DNA of 61,245 nucleotides, taken from NCBI GenBank assembly GCA_018374355.1, contig JAHAFI010000018.1, forward strand, positions 1 to 61,245, read 5' to 3'. Position numbers and translations under genes: made by a program. This document shows, one piece after another, positions 34,278-42,793 of the stretch. Numbering within the stretch: the stretch's first letter is position 1; each line of letters begins with the position of its first letter. A model generated the notes under the pieces. That model saw only the letters and a list, made by a program, of their open reading frames with translations, did not search any database and had not been told where the DNA came from. Source of the stretch: Clostridiales bacterium. GTDB lineage: Bacteria > Bacillota > Clostridia > Lachnospirales > Lachnospiraceae.

Positions 34278-35471
34278 TTACTCGATGATTGTAGCAACAC
34301 GGCCTGATCCAACAGTACGTCCACCTTCACGGATAGCGAAAGTCAGACCCTGTTCCATAGCGATCGGGTGGATCAGTTCGATTGTCATTTCTACGTTATC
34401 ACCAGGCATGCACATTTCTGTACCTTCTGGCAGGTTGATAACACCTGTTACGTCTGTTGTTCTGAAGTAGAACTGAGGACGGTAGTTGTTGAAGAAAGGA
34501 GTATGACGTCCACCTTCATCTTTTGTCAGAACGTAAACCTGAGCTGTGAATTTTGTGTGGCATTTAACAGAACCTGGTTTAGCCAGAACCTGTCCACGAA
34601 CGATATCTGTTCTCTGAACACCACGCAGCAGAGCACCGATGTTGTCACCAGCCTGTGCTTCGTCAAGCAGTTTACGGAACATTTCGATACCAGTTACAAC
34701 AGTTTTACGGCTTTCTTCTTTGATACCGATGATTTCAACTTCATCGTTCAGGTGCAGAACACCACGCTCTACTCTACCAGTTGCAACAGTACCACGACCA
34801 GTAATAGTAAATACGTCCTCTACAGGCATCAGGAAAGGTTTGTCTGTTTCACGTTCTGGGTTCGGGATGTAGCTGTCTACAGCATCCATCAGTTCCATGA
34901 TCTTGTCGCCCCATTCTCCGTTCGGATCTTCCAGAGCTTTCAGAGCAGAACCCTGAACAACCGGAGTATCATCTCCCGGGAATTCGTACTCGTCTAACAG
35001 TTCACGGATTTCCATTTCAACCAGTTCCAGAAGTTCTTCATCGTCTACCATGTCACATTTGTTCATGAATACTACGATGTAAGGAACACCTACCTGACGA
35101 GACAGCAGGATGTGCTCTTTTGTCTGAGCCATAACACCGTCTGTAGCAGCTACAACCAGGATAGCGCCATCCATCTGAGCAGCACCAGTGATCATGTTTT
35201 TAACATAGTCAGCATGGCCTGGGCAGTCAACGTGTGCATAGTGACGGTTTACTGTTTCGTACTCAACGTGAGCTGTGGAGATTGTGATACCACGTTCTCT
35301 TTCTTCCGGAGCTTTATCGATGTTTTCGAAGTCTACTTTTGTGTTACCTTCAACTCTTTCAGCCAGAACTTTTGTAATAGCTGCTGTTGTAGTTGTTTTA
35401 CCATGGTCAACGTGTCCAATGGTACCAATGTTACAATGTGGTTTGCTTCTTTCAAACTTAGCTTTAGCCAT
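34278..35471 (-). CDS. tuf: Elongation factor Tu
   Basis: GTPase of 397 residues that delivers aminoacyl-tRNA to the ribosome. G1 GHVDHGKTT, G3 DCPGHADY and G4 NKCD are intact, followed by domains 2 and 3 ending in GRVATIIE. AAGGAGG precedes the ATG. It is last in the rpsL-rpsG-fusA-tuf cluster but also has its own consensus promoter in the fusA-tuf gap, which would raise its level above fusA. Confidence 0.99.
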   Translation of the reverse strand: MAKAKFERSKPHCNIGTIGHVDHGKTTTTAAITKVLAERVEGNTKVDFENIDKAPEERERGITISTAHVEYETVNRHYAHVDCPGHADYVKNMITGAAQMDGAILVVAATDGVMAQTKEHILLSRQVGVPYIVVFMNKCDMVDDEELLELVEMEIRELLDEYEFPGDDTPVVQGSALKALEDPNGEWGDKIMELMDAVDSYIPNPERETDKPFLMPVEDVFTITGRGTVATGRVERGVLHLNDEVEIIGIKEESRKTVVTGIEMFRKLLDEAQAGDNIGALLRGVQRTDIVRGQVLAKPGSVKCHTKFTAQVYVLTKDEGGRHTPFFNNYRPQFYFRTTDVTGVINLPEGTEMCMPGDNVEMTIELIHPIAMEQGLTFAIREGGRTVGSGRVATIIE

Positions 35472-35543
35472 TATTATTTTCCTCCTTAAAATGCGCCTGT
35501 ATCAGGCAAATTTTAACTATTATCATTAAACCTGCTATCCTTG

Positions 35544-35572
35544 ATTATATTGCAAATCAAGGATATTTGCAA
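35544..35572 (-). promoter_or_regulatory. tuf promoter inside a dyad in the fusA-tuf gap
   Basis: Minus-strand TTGCAA (35567-35572), 17-bp spacer, TATAAT (35544-35549). The -10 and spacer lie in a perfect 10-bp inverted repeat (TATCCTTGAT and its complement, 35536-35564). Confidence 0.75.
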
Positions 35573-35584
35573 GCCAATTTTTAT

Positions 35585-37702
35585 TTATTTACCTTTTGAA
35601 GACAGAACTTTTTCCTGTACAGATTTCGGAACCGGTTCGTATCTGTCAAAGAACATGGAATAGTTACCACGACCCTGAGTTCTGGAACGCAGGTCTGTTG
35701 CGTAACCGAACATTTCAGCCAGCGGAACATATCCACGGATCATTTTTCCTCCGCCGATATCTTCCATTCCTTCGATACGACCACGACGGGAGTTGATATC
35801 ACCGATAACATCACCCATGTAATCTTCCGGAGTGGTAACTTCGACTCTCATGATAGGCTCCAGCAGTACCGGAGATGCTTTCTGCATAGCATCTTTGAAT
35901 GCCATGGAACCAGCGATGTGGAATGCCATCTCAGAGGAGTCAACTTCATGGTAAGAACCATCGTATACGTTAGCGTGAACACCTACTACCGGGAATCCGC
36001 CCAGAATACCGGACTTCATAGCCTCTTCGATACCTTCACCAACTGCCGGGATGTATTCCTTAGGAATAGCTCCACCAACAACGGTAGATTCGAATTTGTA
36101 GGTTTCTTCTGCATTCGCATCCATCGGAGCGAATTTAACTTTACAGTGACCATACTGACCACGACCACCGGACTGTTTTGCATATTTGTGCTCAACGTCA
36201 ACCGGTTTTGTGATGGTTTCTTTGTATGCTACCTGAGGAGCACCAACGTTAGCTTCTACTTTGAATTCACGAAGCAGACGGTCAACGATGATATCCAGAT
36301 GCAGCTCACCCATACCAGCAATGATGGTCTGTCCTGTTTCCGGATTTGTGTGTGCACGGAAGGTCGGGTCTTCTTCAGCAAGTTTTGCCAGAGACTCACC
36401 CAGTTTACCCTGTCCGGCTTTTGTCTTAGGCTCGATAGCCAGCTCGATAACCGGTTCCGGGAATTCCATGGACTCCAGAATTACAGGATGCTGTTCGTCA
36501 CAGATTGTATCACCTGTTGTAGTGAATTTGAATCCGATCGCAGCAGCAATATCTCCTGAGTATACTTTGGAAAGCTCTTCACGTTTGTTAGCGTGCATCT
36601 GCAGGATACGGCCAACACGTTCTTTTTTGCCTTTTGTAGCATTTAATACGTAAGAACCAGCATTCATAGTTCCTGAGTATACACGGAAGTATGCCAGTTT
36701 ACCTACGAATGGGTCTGTCATGATCTTGAATGCCAGAGCGGAGAACGGTTCTTCATCAGAAGAATGTCTCACAACTTCGTTTCCATCCATATCTGTTCCG
36801 GTAATAGCCGGGATATCTACTGGAGACGGCATATATTCGATAATTGCATCCAGAAGCTTCTGAACACCTTTGTTTCTGTAAGCAGTACCACAGCAAACAG
36901 GAACAGCAGCACATTCACATGTTGCTTTTCTCAGAGCTGCTTTCATCTCTTCAACAGATGGTTCTTCACCTTCCAGATAAGCCATCATCAGATCATCGTC
37001 CAGCTCACATACTTTTTCGACCAGCTCTGTATGATACAGTTCTGCATCGTCCTGCATGTCTGCCGGAATATCTGTTACGGAGATGTCATCACCCTTATCA
37101 TCGTTGTAGATGTAAGCTTTCATCTCAAACAGATCGATGATTCCTACGAAATCATTTTCTTTACCGATCGGCAGCTGCAGACAGATTGCGTTTTTACCCA
37201 GTCTTGTCTTGATCTGCTCAACGGCACCGTAGAAATCTGCACCTAAGATATCCATCTTGTTGATGAATGCCATACGAGGTACATTGTAGGTGTCTGCCTG
37301 ACGCCATACGTTTTCAGACTGAGGCTCTACTCCGCCTTTTGCACAGAAAACACCAACAGCGCCATCCAGTACACGCAGGGAACGCTCAACTTCTACTGTG
37401 AAGTCTACGTGTCCTGGTGTATCGATGATGTTGATACGATGCTCTAAAGCGCCAGCCTTCGGTTTTGTCTGCTCTTCCAGTGTCCAATGACAGGTTGTAG
37501 CAGCGGAAGTGATGGTGATACCTCTTTCCTGCTCCTGAGCCATCCAGTCCATGGTAGCAGTACCTTCATGAGTATCTCCAATTTTATAGTTTACACCGGT
37601 ATAGTACAGGATACGCTCGGTGGTGGTAGTTTTACCAGCATCGATGTGGGCCATAATACCAATGTTTCTGGTTCTCTCTAATGGATAATCTCTTCCAGCC
37701 AA
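35585..37702 (-). CDS. fusA: Elongation factor G
   Basis: Translocase GTPase of 705 residues. G1 AHIDAGKTTTTE, G3 DTPGHVDF and G4 NKMD are clear, followed by domains II-V. The start codon is TTG (37700-37702), eight bases after AAGGAGG; no ATG occurs before the G1 motif, so TTG is almost certain. It lies 14 bases after rpsG in the str-type operon. Confidence 0.99.
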   Translation of the reverse strand: MAGRDYPLERTRNIGIMAHIDAGKTTTTERILYYTGVNYKIGDTHEGTATMDWMAQEQERGITITSAATTCHWTLEEQTKPKAGALEHRINIIDTPGHVDFTVEVERSLRVLDGAVGVFCAKGGVEPQSENVWRQADTYNVPRMAFINKMDILGADFYGAVEQIKTRLGKNAICLQLPIGKENDFVGIIDLFEMKAYIYNDDKGDDISVTDIPADMQDDAELYHTELVEKVCELDDDLMMAYLEGEEPSVEEMKAALRKATCECAAVPVCCGTAYRNKGVQKLLDAIIEYMPSPVDIPAITGTDMDGNEVVRHSSDEEPFSALAFKIMTDPFVGKLAYFRVYSGTMNAGSYVLNATKGKKERVGRILQMHANKREELSKVYSGDIAAAIGFKFTTTGDTICDEQHPVILESMEFPEPVIELAIEPKTKAGQGKLGESLAKLAEEDPTFRAHTNPETGQTIIAGMGELHLDIIVDRLLREFKVEANVGAPQVAYKETITKPVDVEHKYAKQSGGRGQYGHCKVKFAPMDANAEETYKFESTVVGGAIPKEYIPAVGEGIEEAMKSGILGGFPVVGVHANVYDGSYHEVDSSEMAFHIAGSMAFKDAMQKASPVLLEPIMRVEVTTPEDYMGDVIGDINSRRGRIEGMEDIGGGKMIRGYVPLAEMFGYATDLRSRTQGRGNYSMFFDRYEPVPKSVQEKVLSSKGK

Positions 37703-37716
37703 TTGGATTTCCTCCT

Positions 37717-38187
37717 TTAGAATCTGTAATGAGCAAATGCCTTATTAGCTTCTGCCATTTTGTGCATGTCTTCTTTCTTCTTAACAGATGCGCCGGTGTT
37801 GTTCATTGCATCCAGAAGTTCATTAGCCAGTCTGTCTTCCATGGTTTTCTCTCCTCTTTTACGAGAGTACAGAGTCAGCCAGCGAAGAGCCAGAGCCTGT
37901 CTTCTTTCCGGACGAACCTCGATCGGTACCTGATAGGTAGCTCCACCGATACGTCTTGCTTTTACTTCCAGAACAGGCATGATGTTGTTCATAGCCTCTT
38001 CAAATACTTCGATTGCTGGTTTTCCAGCTTTTTCTTCAATTTTAGCGAATGCACCGTAAACGATTTTCTGTGCTACACCTTTCTTACCATCTAACATGAT
38101 GTTGTTGATAAGTTTGGTAACCACTTTATTGTTGTACATCGGATCCGCTAACACGTCTCTTTTCTGAGTATGTCCTTTACGTGGCAC
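37717..38187 (-). CDS. rpsG: 30S ribosomal protein S7
   Basis: Primary assembly protein of the 30S head, 156 residues, with the opening PRKGHTQKRDV and the conserved RRIGGATYQVP segment. I start at the GTG at 38187, with AAGGAGGG upstream; the frame open to 38208 would include that site. The 188-nt gap before it is long for this operon and may hold an S7 binding site. Confidence 0.98.
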   Translation of the reverse strand: MPRKGHTQKRDVLADPMYNNKVVTKLINNIMLDGKKGVAQKIVYGAFAKIEEKAGKPAIEVFEEAMNNIMPVLEVKARRIGGATYQVPIEVRPERRQALALRWLTLYSRKRGEKTMEDRLANELLDAMNNTGASVKKKEDMHKMAEANKAFAHYRF

Positions 38188-38375
38188 GTTACTTCCCTCC
38201 TTAATCAATAGATTATCTCTTAGGTACTCACATGACAGTCTGAGCAGTTAAACAGAACTGTCTACTATGTGTTCGCACTGGTAAATTCCTCTATTTTACC
38301 CGCAACCATCAGGGTATAAATGGAATCGCCGTACATAGTGTTGTGAAGTTAGTTTATATTTAGTAGCTGTTACTA

Positions 38376-38792
38376 TTATTTGTTTTTCGGTCTCTTAGCT
38401 CCGTATTTGGAACGAGCCTGTCTTCTATTAGCAACACCTGCAGTATCAAGTGTACCACGGATGATGTGGTATCTTGTACCTGGTAAGTCTTTAACACGAC
38501 CACCACGGATCAGAACTACGCTATGCTCCTGAAGGTTGTGACCTTCTCCCGGGATGTAGCTTGTTACTTCGATTCCGTTTGACAGACGTACTCTGGCGAT
38601 TTTACGAAGAGCTGAGTTAGGTTTTTTAGGTGTAGCAGTTTTAACAGCTGTACACACGCCTCTCTTCTGTGGTGAAGACATATCGCTGGATTTTTTTCTT
38701 AAAGAGTTAAAGCTTTTCTGCAGAGCAGGAGCTGTAGATTTCTTAACAGAAGTCTCACGTCCTTTTCTTACTAACTGATTAAATGTTGGCAT
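38376..38792 (-). CDS. rpsL: 30S ribosomal protein S12
   Basis: Decoding-centre protein of 138 residues. KKPNSALRK and GGRVKDLPGTRYH are intact with the two streptomycin-contact lysines, so the sequence looks like a drug-sensitive allele. AGGAGGTG precedes the ATG. It is first in the str-type operon and is driven by the promoter at 38897-38925. Confidence 0.99.
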   Translation of the reverse strand: MPTFNQLVRKGRETSVKKSTAPALQKSFNSLRKKSSDMSSPQKRGVCTAVKTATPKKPNSALRKIARVRLSNGIEVTSYIPGEGHNLQEHSVVLIRGGRVKDLPGTRYHIIRGTLDTAGVANRRQARSKYGAKRPKNK

Positions 38793-38896
38793 TCCATTTC
38801 ACCTCCTGTAGTATTTTCCTGTGTTTTGTTCTGTGGTTGCTATTATTCTTATATTATCGCACACAAAAATAACTGCATTTCCATGCGCGCTTTTGT

Positions 38897-38925
38897 ATTA
38901 TATCCTTTGAAATATAAAAAGTCAA
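38897..38925 (-). promoter_or_regulatory. Promoter of the rpsL-rpsG-fusA-tuf operon
   Basis: Minus-strand TTGACT (38920-38925), 17-bp spacer, TATAAT (38897-38902). The -35 lies inside the downstream arm of the rpoC terminator. Confidence 0.85.
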
Positions 38926-38951
38926 GGGAAAAAATTTGATTTTCCCTTGAC
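38913..38951 (-). terminator. Terminator of rpoBC
   Basis: A 12-bp stem (GTCAAGGGAAAA with its complement, 38921-38932 and 38940-38951), followed on the minus strand by TTTTTATATTT; 31 bases past the rpoC stop. Confidence 0.85.
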
Positions 38952-38982
38952 TTTCTATATTTACTGTTTATATCGGCAGTTT

Positions 38983-41900
38983 TTATTCCTCAGTCAGAAG
39001 AACTTCCTCTTCTGTCTCCATTGTTTCTTCCACATCTTCCTCTGCAATGTCATCCACCATTGCATCCGTGGTATCCGGAGTTTCTTCTTCTTCCTCAAAT
39101 CCGTTTTCTGCTTCTTCTTCCTGCTGTTTCAGCAGTTCATCTGTAGATAAGCGGATGTTGCTGTAGCGCTTCATACCGGTACCTGCCGGAATCAGCTTAC
39201 CGATAATAACGTTTTCTTTCAGACCGATCAGTTTATCAACTTTACCTTTGATTGCTGCTTCTGTCAGGACTTTGGTTGTCTCCTGGAAAGATGCTGCTGA
39301 CAGGAAGGAATCCGTTGCCAGAGAAGCTTTTGTGATACCCAGCATAACCTGTTTACCTTCAGCCTGCTCTTTTCCGTCTTTCTCCATCTCTTCATTTACA
39401 TCATCAAAATCCAGAACGTCTACCAGACTTCCCGGCAGGAATTCGGTATCACCGTTGTTTTCGATGCGGATCTTCTTCAGCATCTGACGAACGATAACCT
39501 CGATATGCTTATCGTTGATCTCAACACCCTGCAGACGGTATACACGCTGTACCTCACGGATCATGTAATCCTGAACGGCACGAACACCCTTGATCTTCAG
39601 GATATCATGAGGATTTACAGAACCTTCTGTCAGCTCGTCACCTGCTTCCAGAACCTGTCCGTCCATAACTTTAATTCTTGATCCGTAAGGAATCAGATAA
39701 GTTTTGGAATCGCCGCTTTCGTTATCCGTCACAACGATTTCGCGTTTCTTTTTAGTATCTTTAATAGCAACCTGACCTTTAATCTCTGTGATGATCGCAA
39801 GACCCTTCGGTTTTCTGGCCTCGAAAAGCTCCTCGACACGGGGAAGACCCTGTGTGATATCGCCGCCGGCCACACCACCGGTATGGAAGGTACGCATGGT
39901 AAGCTGTGTACCCGGCTCACCGATGGACTGTGCTGCGATGATACCAACGGATTCACCTACCTGAACAGCCTCACCTGTTGCCATATTGGCGCCGTAACAT
40001 TTTGCACAGACACCGATTTTACATTTACAGCTCAGGATTGTACGGATCTTGATCTCCTTGAATTTATTGCCGTTTGCATCCACACCTTCCCTCATAACTC
40101 TTGCTGCACGTTTCGGTGTGATCATGTGGTTTGCCTTTACAATCACATTTCCATCTTTATCTTTGATGGTCTCGCAGGAGAAACGTCCTGTGATACGTTC
40201 CTGCAGGCTCTCGATTTCTTCTTTTCCGTCTGTAAATTCTTTTACATACATACCGGAAATTTCATCTCTGTCCTCACAGCAGTCTACTTCACGAACAATC
40301 AGGTCCTGAGAAACGTCTACCAAACGTCTTGTCAGGTAACCGGAGTCGGCTGTACGAAGAGCTGTATCGGACAGACCCTTACGTGCTCCATGAGCGGACA
40401 TGAAGTATTCCAGTACATCAAGACCTTCACGGAAGTTGGACTTGATAGGAAGTTCGATGGTGTGACCCGTTGTATCCGCCATCAATCCACGCATACCTGC
40501 AAGCTGTTTGATCTGCTTATCGGAACCACGTGCTCCGGAGTCAGCCATCATAAAGATGTTATTGTATTTATCCAGACCTGTCAGCAGCGCTTTTGTCAAT
40601 GCATCGTCAGTCTGTTTCCATGTTTCCACAACCTCTTTGTAACGCTCTTCCTCGGTAATCAGACCACGTTTGAAGTTACGTGTAATCTTATCTACCGTAT
40701 CCTGTGCGTCCTGAATCATCTGAGGTTTCTGAGGCGGCACGGTCATATCGGAAATCGATACGGTCATTGCTGCTCTTGTGGAATATTTGTAACCCGTAGC
40801 TTTGATATCATCCAGAACTTCTGCTGTTTTGGTTGCGCCATGGGTATTGATTACTTTTTCCAGAATCTGTTTCAGTTGTTTCTTTCCTACGTGGAAATCC
40901 ACTTCCAGAAGCAGTTCATTTCCTGCAACGGAACGGTCTACAAAGCCCAGATCCTGCGGCAGAATCTCATTGAACAGGAAACGTCCCAGTGTAGAAGGAA
41001 CGGTCTGCACAAGAACCTCACCGTCAGCCATAGTTTTCTCACAGCGGACATTGATTCTTGTCTGCAGTGTGATATATCCGTTTTCGTATGCCAGAATCGC
41101 TTCATTCAGGTTTTTGTAGAAGGAACCTTCGCCCTTGCTTCCCGGTCTCTCCTGTGTCAGGTAATAGATACCCAGAACCATATCCTGTGAAGGAACGGCT
41201 ACCGGACCACCATCTGACGGTTTCAGCAGGTTGTTCGGAGACAGAAGCAGGAAACGGCACTCTGCCTGAGCTTCCACAGACAGAGGAAGATGTACAGCCA
41301 TCTGGTCACCGTCGAAGTCCGCGTTAAATGCGGTACATACCAGCGGATGCAGCTTAATCGCTTTACCCTCTACCAGAATCGGTTCGAACGCCTGAATACC
41401 CAGACGATGCAGTGTAGGAGCACGGTTCAGCATAACCGGATGCTCTTTGATTACTTCTTCCAGCACATCCCATACTTCCGGCTGAAGCTTCTCTACCATC
41501 TTTTTCGCATTTTTAATGTTATGTGCTGTTCCGTTTGCCACCAGTTCTTTCATAACAAATGGTTTGAACAGCTCGATTGCCATTTCTTTCGGCAGACCGC
41601 ACTGGTAAATCTTCAGTTCCGGTCCTACAACGATAACGGAACGTCCGGAATAGTCAACACGTTTACCCAGCAGGTTCTGACGGAAACGTCCGGATTTACC
41701 CTTCAGCATATCAGACAGAGATTTTAATGCTCTGTTTCCCGGGCCTGTTACCGGACGGCCGCGGCGGCCGTTATCAATCAGCGCATCTACAGCTTCCTGC
41801 AGCATACGTTTTTCATTTCTTACAATGATATCCGGAGCGCCTAACTCCAGAAGTCTTTTCAGACGGTTGTTACGGTTGATGATACGGCGGTACAGGTCAT

Positions 41901-42687
41901 TCAGGTCAGAAGTGGCAAAACGTCCGCCGTCCAACTGTACCATGGGGCGCAGATCCGGAGGAATTACCGGAACTACATCCATAATCATCCATTCCGGTCT
42001 GTTTCCGGACTCACGGAATGCTTCCACAACTTCCAGACGTTTGATGATGCGGGCACGTTTCTGTCCGGTAGCATCCTTCAGTCCGGCTTTCAATTCTACG
42101 GATTCTGCTTCCAGATCAATGGCCTGCAGAAGTTCCTTGATGGATTCTGCTCCCATTCCCACGCGGAAACCATAGCCGTATTTTTCTCTTGCTTCCTGAT
42201 ATTCTCTCTCAGTCAGAACCTGTTTCGACTGCAGACCACTGTCAGCCGGGTCCAGAACGATATAATTGGCAAAATACAGGACTTTCTCCAGTGTTCTGGG
42301 AGAAAGATCCAGAATCAGACCCATACGGGACGGAATGCCCTTGAAATACCAGATATGAGACACCGGAGCAGCAAGCTCGATATGTCCCATACGCTCTCTG
42401 CGGACGCTGGCTTTGGTTACTTCTACGCCGCATCGGTCACAGACAACACCTTTATAGCGGATTTTTTTATATTTACCACAATGACATTCCCAGTCTTTGC
42501 TAGGTCCAAAAATTCTTTCGCAGAACAGACCATCTTTTTCCGGTTTCAGAGTTCTGTAGTTGATAGTCTCTGGTTTTTTAACTTCACCACGGGACCAGTC
42601 ACGAATCTTCTCCGGAGATGCCAGACCAATCTTAATCGCATCAAACGTCATTGGTTGATATACTTCTTTATTGGTTGTTTCAGCCAT
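38983..42687 (-). CDS. rpoC: RNA polymerase beta' subunit
   Basis: Largest RNA polymerase subunit, 1234 residues. The N-terminal zinc site (CHCGKYKK...CDRCG), the catalytic NADFDGD magnesium motif and the second zinc site (CKCKIGVCAKC) are all present. The C-terminus ends in a long acidic tail of about 45 residues, seen in Clostridia. AAGGAG precedes the ATG. It follows rpoB after a 106-nt gap that contains a hairpin. Confidence 0.99.
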   Translation of the reverse strand: MAETTNKEVYQPMTFDAIKIGLASPEKIRDWSRGEVKKPETINYRTLKPEKDGLFCERIFGPSKDWECHCGKYKKIRYKGVVCDRCGVEVTKASVRRERMGHIELAAPVSHIWYFKGIPSRMGLILDLSPRTLEKVLYFANYIVLDPADSGLQSKQVLTEREYQEAREKYGYGFRVGMGAESIKELLQAIDLEAESVELKAGLKDATGQKRARIIKRLEVVEAFRESGNRPEWMIMDVVPVIPPDLRPMVQLDGGRFATSDLNDLYRRIINRNNRLKRLLELGAPDIIVRNEKRMLQEAVDALIDNGRRGRPVTGPGNRALKSLSDMLKGKSGRFRQNLLGKRVDYSGRSVIVVGPELKIYQCGLPKEMAIELFKPFVMKELVANGTAHNIKNAKKMVEKLQPEVWDVLEEVIKEHPVMLNRAPTLHRLGIQAFEPILVEGKAIKLHPLVCTAFNADFDGDQMAVHLPLSVEAQAECRFLLLSPNNLLKPSDGGPVAVPSQDMVLGIYYLTQERPGSKGEGSFYKNLNEAILAYENGYITLQTRINVRCEKTMADGEVLVQTVPSTLGRFLFNEILPQDLGFVDRSVAGNELLLEVDFHVGKKQLKQILEKVINTHGATKTAEVLDDIKATGYKYSTRAAMTVSISDMTVPPQKPQMIQDAQDTVDKITRNFKRGLITEEERYKEVVETWKQTDDALTKALLTGLDKYNNIFMMADSGARGSDKQIKQLAGMRGLMADTTGHTIELPIKSNFREGLDVLEYFMSAHGARKGLSDTALRTADSGYLTRRLVDVSQDLIVREVDCCEDRDEISGMYVKEFTDGKEEIESLQERITGRFSCETIKDKDGNVIVKANHMITPKRAARVMREGVDANGNKFKEIKIRTILSCKCKIGVCAKCYGANMATGEAVQVGESVGIIAAQSIGEPGTQLTMRTFHTGGVAGGDITQGLPRVEELFEARKPKGLAIITEIKGQVAIKDTKKKREIVVTDNESGDSKTYLIPYGSRIKVMDGQVLEAGDELTEGSVNPHDILKIKGVRAVQDYMIREVQRVYRLQGVEINDKHIEVIVRQMLKKIRIENNGDTEFLPGSLVDVLDFDDVNEEMEKDGKEQAEGKQVMLGITKASLATDSFLSAASFQETTKVLTEAAIKGKVDKLIGLKENVIIGKLIPAGTGMKRYSNIRLSTDELLKQQEEEAENGFEEEEETPDTTDAMVDDIAEEDVEETMETEEEVLLTEE

Positions 42688-42712
42688 TTGGTTGCTCCTT
42701 TCACAGGTAATT

Positions 42713-42745
42713 GTAACTACAAAGGACAGAGTCCTTTGCAGTTAT
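42713..42745 (+). repeat. Hairpin between rpoB and rpoC, possible MITE relic
   Basis: Inverted repeat AACTACAAAGGAC...GTCCTTTGCAGTT. An ungapped comparison with the right end of MITE copy C (33 bases) gives about 24 matches, including GGACAG and AGTTA. It may be an old element end or an unrelated mRNA-processing hairpin. Confidence 0.4.
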
Positions 42746-42793
42746 AAAGTGACTATCTAAACAATTACAATATTGTAACCAGTTCATCAGCTA

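Noticed and set aside
38376..38792. Streptomycin-resistance substitutions in rpsL
   Set aside because: Both key lysines in KKPNS and GGRVKDLPG are retained.
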